DNA from: Methylocystaceae bacterium
Lineage (GTDB): Bacteria > Pseudomonadota > Alphaproteobacteria > Rhizobiales > Beijerinckiaceae
Length of the DNA: 8,960 nt
Direction: 5' to 3'
Assembly (NCBI GenBank): GCA_003152255.1
Contig: PLZT01000619.1
Span: forward strand, 17,392-26,351
The notes beneath the pieces are model-generated. The model did not search any database and was not told the DNA's origin. It saw only the letters and a program-made list of their open reading frames with translations. This document shows, one piece after another, positions 6,990 to 8,960 of this stretch. Every line of letters starts with the position of its first letter. Within the stretch, counting starts at the first letter, position 1. A program made the position numbers and the translations under genes.

Positions 6990-8023
6990 TGGGTCGGCTC
7001 TTGCTTTTGGATCTCGTCGAACACGCCGCCGTCGGCGAAATGTTTTTTCTGCGTCTTCGCCCAGCCGCCGAACAGCTTATCGACCGTGAACAGCTCGATT
7101 TTCGGCAGACGCGCCAGGTCCTCCTTGGCGGCGAACTCGGGATGCGCCGGACGGTAGAAATTCTTGGCGATGATCGCCTGCGCCGCCGGGGTGTAGAGAA
7201 ATTCGACATAGGCCTGCGCCAGCTTGCGTGTTCCCTTGGCGTCGACGACGCCATCGACGACGGCGACCGGCGGTTCGGCGAGAATCGACCGCGGCGGCGC
7301 CACTATGTCGAAGTTGTCAGCCCCAAATTCCTGCAACGCCAGAAACGCCTCGTTCTCCCAGGCGATCAGCACGTCGCCGAGGCCGCGCTGGGCGAAGGTG
7401 ATGGTCGCGCCACGCGCGCCGGTGTCGAGCACCGGGGCGTTTTGGTAGATCGCCTTGACGAACGCCTTGGTCTTGGCCTCGTCATTGTCGAATTTGGCGA
7501 GGCCATAACCCCAGGCCGCGAGATAATTCCAGCGCGCGCCGCCCGACGTTTTGGGGTTTGGGGTCACCACGTTGACGCCGGGCTTGGCGAGATCGTCCCA
7601 GTCTTTGATTCCCTTGGGATTGCCCTTGCGCACGAGGAAGATGATGGTCGAGCCGTAGGGCGTGGAATTGTTCGGCAGGCGTTGCTGCCAGTCCGCCGGA
7701 ATCTTGCCGGTCTTGGCGGCGATGGCGTCAATGTCGGCGGCGAGCCCTAGCGTCACGACATCGGCCTTGAGCCCGTCGATCACCGCGCGCGCCTGGGCGC
7801 CGGAACCATTATGCGAGGTTTGAATCTGGACGGTTTCGCCGGTCTTGGCCTTCCAATCGGCGATGAAGGCGGGGTTGATCGCCTTATATAATTCGCGCGT
7901 GGGGTCGTACGAGACGTTTAGCAGGGATTGGCCCGCGCGCGCCGAGCCGGCGACGAGCGCCACGCCCAGCAAGGCTGTGGCCAAAGCCACGGCGAAGCGC
8001 GCCAATAGGTTGGAATGCGACAT
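6986..8023 (-). CDS. sbp: Periplasmic sulfate/thiosulfate-binding protein (Sbp/CysP family)
   Basis: A 345-aa periplasmic receptor that delivers sulfate or thiosulfate to the CysTWA transporter; first gene of the operon. Residues 1-30 form a Sec signal peptide with a long Ala/Leu core and a clear A-R-A cleavage site before GQSLL. The mature protein opens with [20 protein letters not shown] and contains [14 protein letters not shown] and [12 protein letters not shown], the hallmarks of the family, then [20 protein letters not shown] and [18 protein letters not shown]. These loops hold the anion-binding main-chain and side-chain contacts in the known Sbp fold. I chose the ATG at 8023 (GGAG 8 nt upstream) over the adjacent TTG at 8026. 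Sbp and CysP cannot be told apart reliably by eye, so the specificity (sulfate or thiosulfate) is open. The gene ends in a 4-nt overlap with cysT. Confidence 0.94.
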   Translation of the reverse strand: MSHSNLLARFAVALATALLGVALVAGSARAGQSLLNVSYDPTRELYKAINPAFIADWKAKTGETVQIQTSHNGSGAQARAVIDGLKADVVTLGLAADIDAIAAKTGKIPADWQQRLPNNSTPYGSTIIFLVRKGNPKGIKDWDDLAKPGVNVVTPNPKTSGGARWNYLAAWGYGLAKFDNDEAKTKAFVKAIYQNAPVLDTGARGATITFAQRGLGDVLIAWENEAFLALQEFGADNFDIVAPPRSILAEPPVAVVDGVVDAKGTRKLAQAYVEFLYTPAAQAIIAKNFYRPAHPEFAAKEDLARLPKIELFTVDKLFGGWAKTQKKHFADGGVFDEIQKQEPTQ

Positions 8024-8102
8024 CAATTATGCTCCACAAGTCCGAAGCGCGGCGGGTTGAACGCGATGCGCCCATCGATCCCGCCGCCGCCCGCTCCGTT
8101 AG

Positions 8103-8131
8103 TCTATTAGTTTAGTGTCTTAATAGATCAA
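8103..8131 (-). promoter_or_regulatory. Candidate promoter of the sulfate operon with overlapping dyad
   Basis: Read on the minus strand, TTGATC (8131-8126) and TAATAG (8109-8104) lie 16 nt apart and make the best sigma70-like pair upstream of sbp, in a locally AT-rich island. The pair predicts a leader of about 70-75 nt. A perfect 7-bp inverted repeat, TCTATTA (8103-8109) and TAATAGA (8121-8127), has an 11-nt spacer and spans from the -35 edge to the -10 box. That is the geometry of a dimeric-regulator operator, and control by sulfur status is plausible for a sulfate importer. No regulator gene is present in the window and the motif is not one I can name. Confidence 0.4.
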
Positions 8132-8139
8132 TTGCCCAA

Positions 8140-8211
8140 AGCAAGAATTTTTTTGTCTCATCCGCTGCTTCCGCGGGCCCGACGCCGGCCGCGTGCTAGA
8201 AAATTCTTGCT
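8140..8211. repeat. 12-bp perfect inverted repeat between sbp and yjbQ
   Basis: AGCAAGAATTTT (8140-8151) is the exact reverse complement of AAAATTCTTGCT (8200-8211), with a 48-nt GC-rich spacer. Each arm points toward one of the two divergent genes. A hexamer, TAGATC (8124-8129) and GATCTA (8227-8232), is mirrored just outside the arms, at distances of 10 and 15 nt. This looks like duplicated regulatory or promoter upstream elements serving both directions, or an extended cruciform. Role unproven. Confidence 0.5.
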
Positions 8212-8275
8212 CGGCTCACTCTCGTCGATCTAAGTCGCGCTGCGCGAAACATGGACGCCACACGCGAGCAAACCA

Positions 8276-8695
8276 ATGCGCCAAGCCGCCACGACGCTGC
8301 AAATCGACACGCGAGGCCGGGGCTTTTATTCAATCAGCCCCGCGGTGGAGTCCTTCGCGCAAGGCCAGGGCATGCGGACCGGCCTGCTCACGCTGTTCTG
8401 CCGCCACACCTCGGCGTCGCTGCTGATCCAGGAAAACGCCGATCCTTCCGTCCTGAGCGATCTGGAAAAATTCCTCGGGCGCATCGCCCCGGAAGACCCG
8501 ACGCTCTATGCGCACGACAGCGAAGGGCCCGACGACATGCCCGCGCATATTCGCGCGGCGCTGACGCAGACGCATCTTTCGATACCGATCATCGGCGGCG
8601 CGCTCATGCTCGGCGTCTGGCAGGGCGTGTTTCTCGTCGAGCACCGGCGCCGGCCGCATCGCCGCGAGGTCGCGCTACATGTGATCGGCGCCTGA
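8276..8695 (+). CDS. yjbQ: UPF0047 / YjbQ family protein
   Basis: A 139-aa cytosolic protein of the UPF0047 family (YjbQ in E. coli). Some members show weak thiamine-phosphate synthase activity, but the physiological role is unsettled. Recognisable blocks: LLTLFCRHTSASLLIQENAD (His44, Glu53, Asp56), YAHDSEGPDDMPAHIRAALT (His80, Asp81, His91) and SIPIIGGALMLGVWQGVFLV followed by EHR. The histidines and acidic residues are the presumed metal or substrate site. The C-terminal signature usually reads G-T-W-Q; here the Thr is Val114 (LGVWQG), a conservative oddity. The ATG at 8276 matches the family's usual MRQA-like beginning; the ribosome-binding site is weak. It is divergent from the sulfate operon and shares its 252-nt upstream region. 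Length is normal and the gene looks intact. A function in thiamine metabolism should not be assumed. Confidence 0.9.
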   Translation: MRQAATTLQIDTRGRGFYSISPAVESFAQGQGMRTGLLTLFCRHTSASLLIQENADPSVLSDLEKFLGRIAPEDPTLYAHDSEGPDDMPAHIRAALTQTHLSIPIIGGALMLGVWQGVFLVEHRRRPHRREVALHVIGA

Positions 8696-8739
8696 GCACG
8701 CCAGCCCCTGCGCCATTCTGGAACGCGCCGGCGCCGCGG

Positions 8740-8793
8740 GGGGTAACAGACCGGCAAGCCTAATGCGCGATAAACAAAATGTGTCTGTTCCCC
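8740..8793. repeat. Bulged long-arm hairpin, possible REP/MITE-like remnant
   Basis: GGGGTAACAGAC (8740-8751) pairs with GTCTGTTCCCC (8783-8793) over 11 bp with one bulged T (8744), enclosing 31 nt. The right end, AAAATGTGTCTGTTCCCCGG, resembles short interspersed repeats with an ATGTGTCTGTCCCC core that I recall near REP-associated (IS200-like) transposases in many proteobacteria. That likeness is from memory and not tested. The element sits about 45 nt after the yjbQ stop and 65 nt before the next start, so it could also be a yjbQ 3' structure or a leader structure of the downstream gene. No transposase is present. Confidence 0.5.
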
Positions 8794-8857
8794 GGCTTGA
8801 CCGCGTCTCTCGCGGAGCGCCCGGAGCGTGTCGTGGCGTCAAAGTCGGGCTGTGCGC

Positions 8858-8960
8858 ATGCGTCGTCGGTCGAATACGGTTTGGGCGGTTGGCGTTATCG
8901 CGCCCTGGTGTCTCAGCGTCGGCGTCCTCGTTTCTTTCACCGCCTCGGCTGGACAAGACG
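8858..8960 (+). CDS. N-terminus of an exported protein, cut by the window edge
   Basis: The frame opened by the ATG at 8858 stays open to the end of the window (34 codons). It begins with a basic region, MRRRSNTVW, then a hydrophobic core, AVGVIAPWCLSVGVLVSF, and a textbook signal peptidase I site, T-A-S-A before GQD. This order of regions is strong evidence for a real secreted or periplasmic protein. An in-frame GTG at 8852 is an alternative start. No clear Shine-Dalgarno sequence is visible (only GGGC at 8847-8850). The mature part is outside the window, so the function cannot be named. The cysteine inside the core (WCLS) is not followed by a lipobox, so a lipoprotein is unlikely. Confidence 0.65.
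   Translation, partial: MRRRSNTVWAVGVIAPWCLSVGVLVSFTASAGQD

Noticed and set aside
5784..7157. A 457-codon plus-strand open frame antisense to cysW, cysT and the end of sbp
   Set aside because: Its product is dominated by Arg, Gln, Asp and Ala with no recognisable domain, and it runs through three well-supported overlapping genes. It is a GC-driven mirror frame.
8024..8275. A sulfur-related riboswitch (SAM-type) in the sbp leader
   Set aside because: The leader predicted from the promoter is only about 70-75 nt, and I see no SAM-I or SAM-II consensus or pseudoknot pattern.
8675..8956. A 93-codon minus-strand frame across the right-hand spacer
   Set aside because: Low-complexity Arg/Pro/Thr composition. 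It overlaps the yjbQ end, the hairpin and the signal-peptide frame, which is better supported.
1..8960. CRISPR arrays, tRNA or rRNA genes, phage or integrase genes, complete insertion sequences
   Set aside because: No regularly spaced direct repeats, no cloverleaf-like sequence and no transposase or integrase coding frame were seen. The only repeat-like items are the isolated palindromes listed.

Overview
The window is GC-rich, with tightly packed genes and typical alphaproteobacterial gene content. The best fit is a member of the Hyphomicrobiales (Rhizobiales), possibly a methylotroph or methanotroph. That placement is inferred from protein style, codon use and the type of repeats. No rRNA or other phylogenetic marker is present to fix it.

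Layout, left to right. (1) A complete solitary C5-cytosine DNA methyltransferase on the minus strand (4-1149), with no restriction partner visible. (2) Divergent from it, a DadA-like FAD amino-acid oxidoreductase on the plus strand (1283-2527), followed by a possible terminator and a perfect REP-like palindrome. (3) A small secreted Tyr/His-rich protein of unknown function (2789-3106, +). (4) A CcdA-type membrane thiol transporter (3263-3994, +), closed by a strong intrinsic terminator at about 4084-4120. (5) A sulfate/thiosulfate ABC importer operon on the minus strand, transcribed sbp -> cysT -> cysW -> cysA (8023 down to 4132). All of its genes overlap or abut. (6) A 252-nt divergent intergenic region with two inverted repeats and a candidate sbp promoter. 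(7) yjbQ, a UPF0047 protein, on the plus strand (8276-8695). (8) A hairpin-bearing spacer, then the first 34 codons of a secreted or exported protein that runs off the right edge (8858 onward, +).

How the genes work together: the four minus-strand genes encode one machine. The periplasmic binding protein captures sulfate or thiosulfate, CysT and CysW form the channel, and CysA hydrolyses ATP. The CcdA-like protein, the oxidoreductase, the methyltransferase and the Tyr-rich protein look like independent single-gene transcription units.

I did not find a convincing undescribed multi-gene system. The observations most worth a second look are the absence of a normal start codon at the expected beginning of cysA, the 12-bp inverted repeat and promoter dyad upstream of the sulfate operon, the Tyr/His-rich secreted protein, and the bulged hairpin with REP-like ends before the right-edge gene.
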